64,000 bases of DNA, taken from contig NC_134029.1 of the NCBI RefSeq assembly GCF_964204645.1, positions 6,776,001-6,840,000 of the forward strand, written 5' to 3'. This document shows, one piece after another, positions 47,301 to 58,366 of this stretch (positions within the stretch are counted from its first letter, which is position 1; each line of letters begins with the position of its first letter). The translations under genes and the position numbers were made by a program. The stretch is from Tubulanus polymorphus. Lineage: Eukaryota > Nemertea > Palaeonemertea > Tubulaniformes > Tubulanidae. The notes under the pieces are model-generated. The model had not been told where the DNA came from and ran no database searches. It saw nothing but the letters and a program-made list of their open reading frames with translations.

Positions 47301-48554
47301 TTAGTATTTAGTATTAGTTACATTTTTGTTTGTTTTTTTTTGTGTAAATTATGCTACTTTCAACCCTCCTTTTGTAAAGTATGTACTGTGATGTTTATAA
47401 CAATAATTGATTTGACACCATTATTAGATTAAAGGTCAAGTGCCCTCTAAATAGAATATTGTTATACCTGGTGCGCGTAAGGAGTCAGAAATACAAAATG
47501 CTATGTAGGGTTTTTCATTCTATTCAAGTTTTCTCAGCGATGTGGATAAAAAGCAACAAAAAAAAACTCCGACCACCAACCTTCTGAAAGTTATTCATTC
47601 CAGTTTTTAGGGGGTGTTTACGTACAAGCAGTTTCTGCCAGGTTTCTAATGGTGGTAACCGGTGTATGTGTGAGAGTTTAAGAGTGTACCTGGATATGAC
47701 TGACTAATAATAAAAATCATTTTATCAAAAATGCTTTCGTCATTTCACTTCATCTTCCGCAATGAGGACTGGTTGTAGACCGACTGTAGTGCGCGGATAA
47801 TCAATACAGTAAACCTTGTGTAAGTCAGAGCTTTTGGTACCAAGAAAAATCAGACTACGACTTGAGAATTAATTTCTGTGAACGGAAAAATTAAATCAAC
47901 ATACAACAAATGATTTATAACGAATGATTTAAAAACACTGAAATATTTTAGGTGTAATTTTCTATTCTTATAGTAACCACAACTGACTTTTGGTGAATGA
48001 TTTTGACTAATTCTTTGTTGGGACCAAGAAAAAAGGACTACGAGAGAGTTTGTTTCTGACTTATAAAATACAGCTACAGGTATGAATTTCTTCAAAAGAG
48101 AAAAATTGGGACCATCAATATTCGTCCTTAAAGATAGAGATGGGATAAGTAATACCATAACCTATCTAATGACCGGGAGTTTATGAAACCAGGTGAATCC
48201 GGATTTTCACCGTGACTGGTCATTTCAGGTTTACAAGTGAAATCAAATAATCCAAAGCAAACTGATGCTGTATTATACGATAAATGCCAAGCATAAATAA
48301 TTGTTAATCCACTTTGAACATGTCCGATGGAGCTCTTCCAAAGTTAGCTCACAGGAGGATGGTCAAAAAGCCTTGACATTTTCTTCGGATTATGCAATGA
48401 ACTATCTACACTTAACCCACGCATGTCACTACAGCTATTTCTGTGTTACAGGTCGCTTGGATAACAGGAATCAGACAAATTCACATTTTTGTAATACATG
48501 TTTAAGCAATTTAATATTCCAGAACAATGACATATGAAAAGTTCAGACAATTTT
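42604..48554. other. UBL3 3' region and intergenic space to POLR2M
   Basis: The first part should be UBL3 3' UTR. AATAAA occurs at about 43559, 45191 and 45247, and the true end cannot be chosen by eye. No other gene is supported. The stretch 46436-46595 has diverged inverted ends (CTCAACTCG / CGAGCGGGTCTTCTGTAT) like a relic MITE. The stretch 46803-46880 is a fragment of the CAGTTCCACAG family. 47808-48030 contains two diverged ACCAAGAAAAAxxxGACTACGA blocks, probably another relic. Confidence 0.45.
44329..44361. repeat. (ATG)n microsatellite
   Basis: About 11 units of ATG/GAT downstream of UBL3. Confidence 0.95.
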
Positions 48555-51500
48555 TTAGTCCATGGCTTCCAGATCATCATCGGAGTCGGAAATATCTTTT
48601 ACTTCTCGATATCTAAGAAAACACAAGTCAAGGAAATTTGACACAGTAATTAATGAGAACTTAACTGCTGAGAACGCAGACAAGACTTAGATTTAAGACC
48701 ACACTACTTAAGACCACTCTACTTATGATTTCATGGCTGATCTAAAATCACAACCAAGCAACCGGAAAAGGATACGTCAATTCAGCTGGATTCTTCCTAT
48801 CGGGATTAAATCTGACCATTCTACCAACTCCAGGTATAGGATTAGCTAACCTCTCAGCTGCATGCTTTACAGCAATTTCCTATCAATGAAAGACAGCAAC
48901 AAAGTAATTCCGACAGGAACAAAGCATTCACCATTCATTGATCGATACAGTTACTTACATCTAATTTAGCTTTTTGCGTTATCTGCAATTCAAGAGAATC
49001 GCTCAAAGGTAAATGTACAGCTCGCGTAGTTTGAATGTTTACTAAGGCACCGTCATATTTCTTTGGGCTGAAAAGATGAATGAAATGACTCATATGATTC
49101 CCCGATCTATCAACAGACGTATTGATCAGCCTGCGATAAACTAAATCAATATATTTTGTTGGCGTATCTATCCTTACGTAGATTTCCTTTGGAAATGATT
49201 CAGAAGAGCTTTCAAAACATCGAGGTCGTCAGTAACCCGCGGACGACCTCGAGAATTTGATCCCGGCAGCGCCAATATCCCGACAAATGCTTGTTTCCCG
49301 GTCCGATAGTAACGTTCCAAACTTTCGTAGTTCAAACCGGCATTAGCGATAGCCTCGGCTAGGCCCTCGGTGATCACGTTCTTACTTTCGAGCGAAAAAT
49401 CAAACAATTTTCCGCGCATCGAATTGACGCGTTTACGTTTCTCGAGCAGCCGATCTAAATACTCGGTCGCCGAGGAGCAATCGACGGTCGCGCACCCGCG
49501 AACGACTTCATCCGACGATAACTCCAACGACGAGTCGAATAGAATCCGACGCAGCGAGTCGCAACGCGACTTCGCGTCCCAAATATTCATTTTCCGATAG
49601 AACAAACACGAAAACGCACCCGACAAAGTTGAATCCGTCGTTTTTCCGGACGCTTTGAGACTCGTCAGCAACGGCGTCGAATACGCGAAATAAACATCGG
49701 ACGGCGGGTACAGACCACAAGTTTTGAAATTGTATAACAATGTATTTTGCGACGCGAGCGAACTCGTGCACAGAACCACGGCCGCATCGCCGTCGTTCTC
49801 CGATGAACAAATCGTCTGAATTTCGTCAACGAACCTTTTAAAATCTTTCACCGCCGTGTGCTTGTCTACGGTAACAACGCTTTCCGCGTGTTTCGTCAGC
49901 ACGCGTTGACCTCGTTCGTATTCGATTCGCAAACCGGTGAATTTAGCGATTTGCTTCGACAGGTACGGAGGAATGCAGTAGCGGTTGAACCCTCGCTGAT
50001 CGGGCCCGGTCGCTACTAATTGACAGAGTTCGGTATTGTTTGCACCGACTCCGTTTGATTGAACCTCGTACACTACGAAGCGCTTGTTGGATTTTTCACT
50101 GAGATCGACGCCTTGTGGCTCAAACGGCGCGACATTGAACGGTATATGTTGCTCTAGTTGCGCGATGGTTTCTTCACTCAACTGAGGAATTGAAATATCT
50201 GTAATGAGACAAACCACAATTTAATATCTGATCCTCAGATTCCTAAGTAAGGGCGATTAAATGTGGCCAGATTCAGGGAGGTGGATTTTTGGCATCTTAA
50301 ATGTTTCAATGAGTGCTTCACTTACATATCAAACTCCTACAAAGCAGGCATGAAGTTCAAAGATGCTACTCTATAGGGTTTGGATCTTTAACCTCACACA
50401 ATTAAGTTTGAAGAATACTCGGGAAAATTTCAATTGAATGTATTTTTGTTTTAAGAATATCTATCCTTGTTACAAACTCTCTAGTAGCCTTCCATCAGGT
50501 TTACGGATACTACGGAAACGAATATTGCAGAAGAGTATTCCAAAATTGGTAAAAACCAATAAAAAAACAGCCTTAAGACAGGAGGTTTGGAACTACTCTG
50601 GAATTAAACTAAATATCACAGTATTTAAGACATTTACCTTCGAGGTTTTCTTTCTTTGGTTGATACTCCTCTACATAAGATCCATCTGTGACACCTTTTT
50701 TAAATTCGGTTTTCATATCTGCCACCACAGTTTCAACGCGTAATGTTCTGAAACAAGAAATAATAAATAGCCAAACATTGAACACCTCAATTCTCAAAAT
50801 CTAGAAATCTTCCAGCACCGAGCTCAACTCAATAATGATATAAAACCCCAAAATATGAGACCTTCAGCTTAAGCTTAACTTAGGTCGTATAAGATTGGAC
50901 CTGATCATCGTAACGAATCAGGAACCGATGTTATGAAAACCACCAAAGTAAAAAATGTATAAAAAGCTGACCTATTTGGATGATACAAATCTTTCGGTGT
51001 CGACTTTTCTTCGAACGCCTCCATTTTATTAACGTGATCCAAGTTTTCGGCATTTTTCACTATACGAGTCGATCGCGTCGAAATCTTCTCGCCTAATTTG
51101 TGAATCTGGTCGTCATCGGAAAGGGTCATGCGATCGAATTGTAAACTAGCATCGTCGACTTCGATTTTCTTACGAATTAACGACCGCAATCGTGCGGCAA
51201 AATCCTCCACCTTTCGGCCTTTATCCTTCAGCGAATTCAAGAAGTTTCTGTAACAGAAAACGAAGTGGAGGGATAGATATTTAGCTAATTTAGCATTATT
51301 AAAATCATTGTATTAGGTATAGTGTTAGGAGGCGCTTTTACGAAACTGAATCTTTGTGAATCGATTTAAGTTTCACGTTTACGGCACGCGGTTTAATGAA
51401 TCCGATTTGGTAAATCAACGCTTTTGTGGAAACGGTTTAGTAAATTAATTTATTGAATCGACTAACTTGCTCGGCGAGCAAGTAAGTGGCGATTTAGTCA

Positions 51501-52964
51501 GCTAAATCCAACATGGCGTCCTCTTCGACCGCGGGCTAAAGACATCTATTGCAGACCATCATCTATCAATAATTCGGTCACCATTGACGCCCATTTTCTT
51601 TTGAATCGCGACCTTTAAATTGATAAATTGATTCGATTCATTTACGAAAAACAATTCGATTTACTAATCCTTTCGGTTTCCGACATCGAATTGGATTTAG
51701 CTAAACCGAATCAGATTCAATTTCGTAAAAGCGCCTAGGGTTTCCATTGGGTTAGGGTCAAAAGGTTAAGGTTTAGAGTAGGGCTAGGTTAAGTGCTATA
51801 TGTGGTTAAAACATTCTGTGAGATTCAACGAGCCTCGGTGGTCTAGTGGTAAGACGCTGAACTAGCCCCAGTTCCAATACTGTTCTATTTCACTCAGCAT
51901 TCTCCACAGGCTGGAATCTTTAAGGGACTGCATTCGGTCATTGTTATTGTGTATATGACATGCTGGTTGCTTAAGTAGCAAGGTTTTTGATTCCCCCCAA
52001 AATACAGAAAATTAAGCTAAATTTTGGTGTAATTTCACATTAGCTCAATACATTCTTAAGCAATTATTAGCATATTAACATTGACTCTGGAAGGGGTAGG
52101 AGGTATTTCAATCAAAAGGGGAATTTTATTTTCCGCTGTGGCTACTCGTACGGACCCGTACGGATTACTCTGGAGGCTATTCGTACGGAACTAGGATCTG
52201 TACGCTAATAACTGTCGCTGATTGGCCGATTAACGGCGCGCATGCGTAGAGGTGCACGACTTAGAAAATTCAAGGAAAGTGTGGAGAATAGAGTTAGAGA
52301 AAAATAGCGGATAGAGCGAGAATCGAACCCGGGCCAGTAAATTACTAGCGCAGCATCATAACACTAGACCACCGAGCTCGCTGACAGTCGGTCGAATGTT
52401 TTAACTACATATAGCCTCACCTTACCCTAACCCTAACCCTTCCCGTACACATAATTCCAGAGTTATCCGACGGGTGCGTACGAATAGCCTACGGAATTAT
52501 TCGTACGGGTCCGTAAAGTAGCCACTTCGTTTATTTTCAGAGGGGTACATAAGCCTATGAAAGGGGTAGCCGACCCTCTCAAAACTGTTGGGGAGAACAT
52601 TGCCACTCTTATTTTCTCCACAATTTCCTTGAAGTCATGCTCATTGCGTATGCAAATGAGTCATCAGCAAAATTATAACGTAACAAGAATATGCTGCCTG
52701 GCTGGGCAAGATATCAACTGCAATGCCAATAAATAGTGGTTTACATTTACGTCACAGCATTGCCATTGGTCTTCAGCTTTATGTGTATTTCCCAGTTCAA
52801 AAATGGCAATCTTTGGATTAAATTAAGATGAGTCAAGATGCCTAAAAACTTCACCTGTTATTCAATAGATTTTCTTGTCTTTTCAACAACTCTTCCAATT
52901 CAATTATCGATTTTTCTTCAAGGTTTCCCAAGTATCCCTGTCGCTTTTCTGGTGGTAAAGCCAT
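48555..52964 (-). CDS. POLR2M: POLR2M (Gdown1)-like protein with a large central exonuclease-like insert, 7 exons, 595 residues
   Basis: Gdown1 associates with RNA polymerase II, blocks TFIIF binding and makes transcription Mediator-dependent. Exons (high to low): 52855-52964, 50972-51247, 50638-50747, 49178-50198, 48959-49067, 48776-48879, 48555-48612. All are GT-AG, phases are continuous, total 596 codons. N-terminus EKSIIELEELLKRQENLL then NSLKDKGRKV matches the family's first helix; the end (HAAERLANPIPG, YREVKDISDSDDD) matches its C-terminus. Exon 4 alone adds about 340 residues absent from the vertebrate protein. It begins RFVVYEVQSNG (about residues 205-215) and continues ELCQLVATGP, FNRYCIPP, IAKFTGL, VVLCTSSLASQN and NIWDAKSRCDSLRRIL (about 370-385), the order of motifs in DEDDh 3'-5' exonucleases but with catalytic acids and His replaced. 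Exon 4 length is not a multiple of three, so skipping it would break the frame. POLR2M identity is likely; the exonuclease-like reading is tentative. Confidence 0.82.
51330..51736. mobile_element. 407-base MITE with AGGCGCTTTTACGAAA ends
   Basis: Terminal inverted repeats AGGCGCTTTTACGAAACTGA (left) and its near-perfect complement (right, ending at 51736), with further internal complementarity around the CGATTxxxxTTTACG blocks. It lies in POLR2M intron 1 immediately next to a SINE. No coding capacity. Confidence 0.8.
51740..51905 (+). mobile_element. tRNA-derived SINE, copy 2 (truncated)
   Basis: Leader GCTATATGTGGTTAAAACAT, box A TGGTCTAGTGG at 51839-51849 and a decayed box B (AGTTCCAAT). 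The 3' tail of the family is missing. A GGGTTAGGGTC tract sits near its start. Older and more diverged than the copies at 27616 and 52218. Confidence 0.7.
52138..52525. mobile_element. MITE with GTGGCTACTxxxxCGGACCCGTACG ends, split by a SINE
   Basis: Inverted arms at 52138-52200 and 52442-52525 share GTGGCTACT, CGGACCCGTACG and AGGCTATTCGTACG. The SINE at 52218-52441 lies between them, so the element was about 165 bases before the SINE inserted. It lies in POLR2M intron 1. Confidence 0.7.
52218..52441 (-). mobile_element. tRNA-derived SINE, copy 3, nested in a MITE
   Basis: Minus-strand copy: box A in degenerate form TGGTCTAGTGT and box B GTTCGATTC (complement at 52320-52328). It has the same leader and tail as 27616-27841, and the tRNA head is better preserved (GGCCCGGGTTCGATTC). 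At its 5' end is a run of TTAGGG units (seen as CCCTAACCCTAACCCT at about 52424-52439). Confidence 0.82.
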
Positions 52965-54400
52965 AATTCTGCAGTTTTATAATGACTATACCATGATACG
53001 CAACATAGTCATAGGTAGGTCAAAATATTAGCCTTTATTTAAAAAGAAAGTGTGGATTTTTTGCAATGGCCCTTTTTAGCACAACGACCTTGAGCGGTCT
53101 CGCATTGCATTCCGGTTAGAGGGACACGGGCTCGTCCATCCTCGCTTGCCATACCAGAGGGTCCGGTATCGCTCCCTGATGCTTAAGCTTAGTGGGTTCG
53201 AATCCCTTGATCAGTGACGTTGACGGAGAAGATGGGGCTCGTCGCGAAAGTACGGTCCACTACTTATCGGATGGAAAAATTGCTTATCAAACCCAAAACG
53301 TAGCGTTTTTCCACTCGATCAATATTTTAAAACTTACACAGGAAAGACCCAGTTGTCGATGAGTCGAGTCAATTAATTAAATTTGCCCCACAGAGATCAA
53401 TTCTGGAATACTAAAATGCATAAAATTTATTCCCGAAACCAATTACTTTGCTTTGCTTTATTTTGTGCTGAACATTATATTTGATAATCTCCCTATACCA
53501 GGATTCGACCTCGATTGAAATTCTACACCACCGACATTGTACACTTCGACATTCGCGGCAGCGCGGCAATCCCACTAAATTCGAGGTACACTAACACGCA
53601 GTATCAAAATGGCGTGCTTATACACACAACGACACGAAAAAAACATAACCTCACCTAATTACCAACATAGCCAGCCTTCCTTTTGACCCCTGAAATCAGT
53701 ATTTAAATATTCGGTAAGTGTTGGTTTGAATGGCGATAGATTAAATATTCCATCTCAGGTAACAAGAATAGAGGCATCGCAAATCGTACAATTACTTTCA
53801 ATACTAATACTATACTAGGCCTACTCTACGTACGGGCTACGGCGCACATGGTGGCAGTCAGTCGTCGAGTCAGCCAAGCATGACAAGTCGTACTAGAGTA
53901 GAAACCGAAGAAAAAGAAGCATAGGATGGGCCAGTGAGGAATTTAGAATAGGCCGGTGGCCAGAGAGCCGACATATCGTCATTCCACCCTGATATTTGTA
54001 GACCACTAGGGCTAGGCGCCAGGTTCCCAACTCGCTGGGTTGTAGTTTTTGAATCGATTATTCAAAATGTGAATTAGTTTTGGTTTGTGTTTGAATTCCT
54101 ACTATTCTTTATTCTGTATCATTTTGATACTTTCTGTTTTCGTTCGAGGATGTGTAAAACTATTTTATAAACAATTGACGTTGTCATCCCGACTGGGAGA
54201 ACTGATTACATCAAACAGTGAAAACAGTGTATGTTTTATTTCATCATTTAAGTTTGTTTTCTTCAGTTTCAGAATCAGATAATATGTAAACTGTTCATGT
54301 TTTTTCATTACTTTCTTGTTTATATTTCATGTTTGACTCTGGATGTAAAACCTAGACTGCCGTTAGAAAAACCCAGTGAATTAAGGATCTACAGATTGGA
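52965..54400. other. Upstream region of POLR2M
   Basis: No coding exon supported. It contains the tRNA-like repeat at 53085-53206. Around 53820-53900 base composition becomes more CG-rich and may be promoter. A consensus donor (CTCAG|GTAACA at about 53759) on the plus strand could belong to a divergent transcript. Confidence 0.4.
53085..53206 (+). repeat. tRNA-related (Leu/Ser-like) SINE head
   Basis: A perfect box B context GGGTTCGAATCCC is at 53194-53206, and a Leu/Ser-type TGAGCGGTCT near 53091 could be a box A relic. The spacing is too long for a working tRNA and no cloverleaf acceptor stem closes, so it is read as a SINE-like relic rather than a tRNA gene. Its family differs from the SINE at 27616. 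Confidence 0.45.
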
Positions 54401-54436
54401 GCGAAACAATTTAATTTGTAAGTTTGAATTTTCAAA

Positions 54437-54857
54437 GGACAACAAGGAATCAGTGTTTCACAATCAGACTTTTTTGGTTTCACACCGGACATCAGGAATC
54501 ACTCTTGGATTCAGCACAGGACAACTAGGCATCAGTGTTTCACAATCAGACTTTTTTGTTTTCGCACCGGACATCAGGAATCACACTTGGATTCAGCACA
54601 GGACAAAAAGGAATCAGTGGTTCACAATCAGACTTTTTTGGTTTCACACCGGACATCAGGAATCACTCTTGGATTCAGCACAGGACAACTAGGCATCAGT
54701 GTTTCACAATCAGACTTTTTTGTTTTCGCACCGGACATCAGGAATCACACTTGGATTCAGCACAGGACAAAAAGGAATCAGTGGTTCACAATCAGACTTT
54801 TTTGGTTTCGCACCGGACATCAGGAATAACTCTTGGATTCAGCACAGGACAAAAATA
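54437..54857. repeat. Minisatellite of ~82-base units in an alternating A/B order
   Basis: Five tandem units containing TTCACAATCAGACTTTTTT, spaced about 82 bases (54466, 54549, 54631, 54713, 54795). Units alternate between two versions (TTTGGTTTCACACCGG with ACTCTTGG, and TTTGTTTTCGCACCGG with ACACTTGG), giving a 164-base higher-order period. The open frames across it come from the repeat; 82 is not a multiple of three, so frames change at each unit. Confidence 0.95.
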
Positions 54858-54933
54858 ATCACTTGTGGAAATTCAAGATAAGTTACATTTACATTTATCT
54901 TTTTTTATTTAACGGTTGTTGAATTGATTTTAA

Positions 54934-55152
54934 GGGACCAGTTTTATAGCGTTTGTTAAAAACCATGTTTTGAAATGAAATCACAGAAACCTGTTGCATT
55001 TATTCAATTATTTTGTATTTCTCTATATTGGTTAATATTTGGCTACGGATTAGTTCATGGTTGGGATTGTTATTTCAGTTTAAGCGGGTTTACAGGTTTT
55101 CTAAGTTGTGATCAACTGAAATGTTATTTCTAATCAATATGAAACTGGTCCC
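54934..55152. mobile_element. MITE with GGGACCAGTTT ends
   Basis: Inverted termini GGGACCAGTTT at 54934 and AAACTGGTCCC ending at 55152, about 219 bases, no coding capacity. The tip resembles the MITE at 14954-15063. Confidence 0.6.
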
Positions 55153-55225
55153 TGATGTCAATAATACAACTATTATCAATCATAATCCTTCGTGACAATC
55201 AGATGTACATCTTAAGGAGTTAAAA

Positions 55226-55415
55226 TTCCTGTAGATCAAACTGCCGTATGGATTTCATACTGATTGAATAGTTACAGATACATGTAACATTATGTACAGA
55301 TACAGAGTACAGATCAGTGCATTTAATTTCATCCTGTGATTGAGCAGTGATTTAATGTTCTCTCATCTTCACTAGATTCCCGTCCGTCTAACTAAACATC
55401 AGAACATTTCAACTC
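55226..55415. repeat. Left arm of a ~190-base inverted duplication
   Basis: Reverse complement of about 59462-59650: shared blocks include CAGATACATGTAACATT, GTACAGATACAGAGTACAG and CATCTTCACTAGATTCCC. The arms are diverged by scattered substitutions. Each is directly followed, reading outward from the same end, by a G/C-asymmetric minisatellite. Confidence 0.85.
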
Positions 55416-55429
55416 ATCTAACCGCGGGG

Positions 55430-55690
55430 TTCGGGGAGGGTGGGTAGGGTTGGGGGGAGGGATGGGGTAGAGGGTTGGGGGGAGGGATGGGGTCAGGGAG
55501 AGCGGGAGGGAAGGGTAGAGGGAGGGCGGGAGGGATGGGGTCAGGGAGGGTGGGAGGGATGGGTCCGGGAGGGTTGGTGGGTCGGCGTCAGGGAGTGAGG
55601 GTGGGATGTAGGGGTGGTGGTAGGACTTTGGAGGGAGGGGTATGGGGTGAGGGTGTAGGTAGGGGTGGTTTAGGGTCAGGTACAGGTTTA
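55430..55690. repeat. G-rich minisatellite (GGGAGGGATGGGGTCAGGGA type)
   Basis: About 260 bases of guanine-rich degenerate units with runs of three to six G, able in principle to form G-quadruplexes on the plus strand. The Gly/Arg-rich frame starting here is a composition artefact. Confidence 0.9.
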
Positions 55691-56640
55691 GTCGTAGTTA
55701 TTTTTAGTCTTGAAGTTCAGGATATATCAGAAAATGTTTCCCATCTTTTTATTTATTATAAGAAAGGATTCTTCATTATGAAACACGTCATGCAGCTACG
55801 GGCTGGAACATGTCAAGATACAGTTGTTATAGGCCTACAACAAGCTGTATATCCACTGGCCAATTGGACCATTTCTATTTTAACTGATTGTTATTTTTAT
55901 GCGAGTGCGCACGTAATTGCACGTCACTTCTCTCAATCGTCAAGAGACAATATTGCCCCCAGATTTTTAATTGCGTTGTTTCAATTTTTACGGCCAATAT
56001 TTGTTTTAAGGTGGTCACGAATGAGTGTTATTTTTTGAATGATCACAAACTGCTCCTTAGCTCCGATCAAAATACGGTTTAATGAACAATTCTATTAGGC
56101 CTACTGTTGATATCTGGCAGTTACTGCTTCTTTTTGAATACATGTCCAGCTGGAAGATGTATTTTATTTTCTTACTGTAAATACTGGCTCTAGTTAAAGA
56201 ACTGTAGCCTGACGACTTACAAAATTGTTGAAAATTGTCGAGAAGCAGTCACATTCATTGCTGCAACCTTTTCTACTGTAGATTCCTAGACAGAGAGGTA
56301 CTCTTCATTTTTTGAAGAAGAGTATATAGAACTCATTTAGAATTAGTGATATGTTTTGTAATCACTTCTATGGATTTTCAGACACACGTCATTTGCCTTC
56401 AGCAGTACTTGGCACAGTTTATCACTATTTATAGAGATAGATATCCTTTATAGTTAGTTATCCTTAATAATTAGTTATCCTCCTAGCATTTTCATAAAGA
56501 TGGGACACATTTTCTGAAATAAACTGTACAATTTATAGGTGGGTACAAAGATAGACACAGAGAGACTATTGTTCTATTATTATATTCATTTTGGAATAGG
56601 ATATTCTATCTATTGATGACAACCGGTATATTTCTACCTG

Positions 56641-56909
56641 CAGAGCCGTCGGAAGGAATTTTTCAGTGGCGAGGCTTATTTCTGAAGGGTGGTCTGGAGG
56701 CCGTCCCTTAGAAAAATTTTGAAAATTCAATCGCCGGAGATGCGTTTTGGGGCCATTTCACGGTCTCATTCACAGAAGCATGAGAAGTCGTGAGCCAACC
56801 ACCTAGTACAGAGAACGACGAGTTGCTACGCGGTGCAGCGTGATTTTGAAAAAATTTTGTTAAGCAAATTAGTGGGGCGGCTTTGGCCGCCCCTATTCCG
56901 ACGGCCCTG
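56641..56909. mobile_element. hAT-like MITE with CAGRGCCGTCGGAA ends
   Basis: 269 bases. Termini CAGAGCCGTCGGAA and TTCCGACGGCCCTG are inverted repeats; a second pair GGGGCGGC/GCCGCCCC lies at the right end. The CAG tip suggests the hAT group; no clean 8-base target duplication was seen. Confidence 0.7.
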
Positions 56910-58172
56910 ACCTGTGACTTAGAATTCTTTTCTAGACATAATTTAAGGGGCTGCGAACTGATTATACTTATATCGGAATATGTTTTAGTGAATTTAAAGT
57001 CGTAAAAAACTTTATAACAGATGATATTCAACCAGATGTAGTTTTCACAGTTGGGCTACCGCAACCTAAATGCATTGTAGTAGTTACAGATCTGAGATTA
57101 TTTAAAGTCAGTGTTTGAGGTTTTTGAGAAACCTTACCTGGTAAGCATTATTTAAAATCGATTTATAGTGATTCACTTGTAGGAAACGCGTTCGCTTAAT
57201 TTCATTAAAACCATTTTAACGTTGAATACAGATTATTCTCACAACACTGGGTGTATATCTCGACATGTATTTTGACATTTTTCACGATCATATCAGTCTG
57301 AAAGTTATTCCATCCTTCACGGTTTAATTATTTTAAATTTTACTAGTGCTTGATCAATTTGTCAGTTTATAGCTTTTAGACTTGCATCATTTGACATGTA
57401 GACTCAAATTATTGAATAATTTCTGACTTTCTGACTCAATTAGTACAAGATTTTGAGCCCATTCAGTGTGTACATAAAATTCATGACCTTATACAAGTGA
57501 TGGGTGATTAGTACAATATATTCCTCTATTCAACATATGCAACACTCAATTATTTTATGTACGTTTTCTTGTTCAGCAGTGACAATTTGATGGTTAAAAA
57601 CTGCTCCACGTATATGAAAATTGATCTCTAGCCTTTGTATATACATTCTAGTTACTATCAAACTTTGCTTAATCAAAACTGACTTGCCTTTAACGAGGGC
57701 CATGAGCCAAATTATCATGTTATCAAACCAGAGCCATGAGCTTTATTTACCCTCCATGGTCACCGAATCAGAACCATAGACCAAACTGTCTCTTTGGTCA
57801 CCAAACCAGGGCCATGAACCAAACTTTGACTCTAGGCACCAAACCAGGGCCATGAACGAAAAGTTGTACAAGTTATTTTTGTTGCCTTCGTTACTTATAT
57901 TTGAGAATGAAATGATTTATTTGGAACTAATGCAGAGTTAATTAAAGATTCAGCCGTATCATTGTTGCTGCTGCTGGTGCGGTTGCTGCTGCTGTTCTTG
58001 CTGCAACTAACACAAATTTTTGCCGCTGTCTCTAAAAGATTAAACTTGAACCCAGTCGGAACTGATGAGAGTTCTAGTGAGACAACAAGTAAGGAAAAGC
58101 CATATGAAAAGAAAAAATATAAAGCGAACGTGTGAGCTTCTAAACACAAAATAAAACAGCATGAAATGCTGA
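56910..58172. other. Unassigned region
   Basis: No gene supported. 57700-57860 contains four or five degenerate copies of a CAAACCAGGGCCATGAACC-like unit of about 45 bases, a small decayed tandem repeat. Confidence 0.5.
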
Positions 58173-58366
58173 TATAAAGAGCGGGGTCTGAGAGCAATTC
58201 GAAGGTTTTTAGTGTCCTGCACGCTTAGAGGGCGGGCAGGGGTCTATACCTACCTCGACTCCAAAAAAGAAAAAATATAAAGAGTGGGGTCCGAGAGCAA
58301 TTCGAAGGTTTAGTGTCCTGCACGCTTAGAGGGCGGGCAGGGGTCTATTCCTACCTCGACTCAAGC
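58173..58366. repeat. ~103-base tandem duplication
   Basis: Two copies, each starting TATAAAGAG and containing GAGAGCAATTCGAAGG, GTCCTGCACGCTTAGAGGGC and CTACCTCGACTC. They differ at only a few positions. GC-rich against its surroundings; no ORF or known RNA was recognised. Confidence 0.9.

Noticed and set aside
49370-49810. Frames overlapping POLR2M exon 4 in other phases
   Set aside because: Shadows; exon 4 has continuous phase with neighbours on both sides in the chosen frame only.
53085-53206. Possible tRNA-Leu or tRNA-Ser gene
   Set aside because: Box A is poor, the A-to-B distance is too long and no acceptor stem forms; kept only as a SINE-like relic.
54410-54860. Regular repeat array considered as CRISPR
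   Set aside because: Units are contiguous, with no unique spacers, and the genome is animal.
54297-54881. Overlapping frames of 60-131 residues with HRTSGITLGFST-like repeats
   Set aside because: The repeat unit is about 82 bases, not divisible by three; frames are a by-product of the minisatellite.
55475-56038. 187-residue Gly/Arg-rich open frame
   Set aside because: The first half is the G-rich minisatellite, the second half has no recognisable protein features.
56614-56688. TGATGA...CTGA pair considered as a box C/D snoRNA
   Set aside because: No closing terminal stem and it overlaps the end of a hAT-like MITE.
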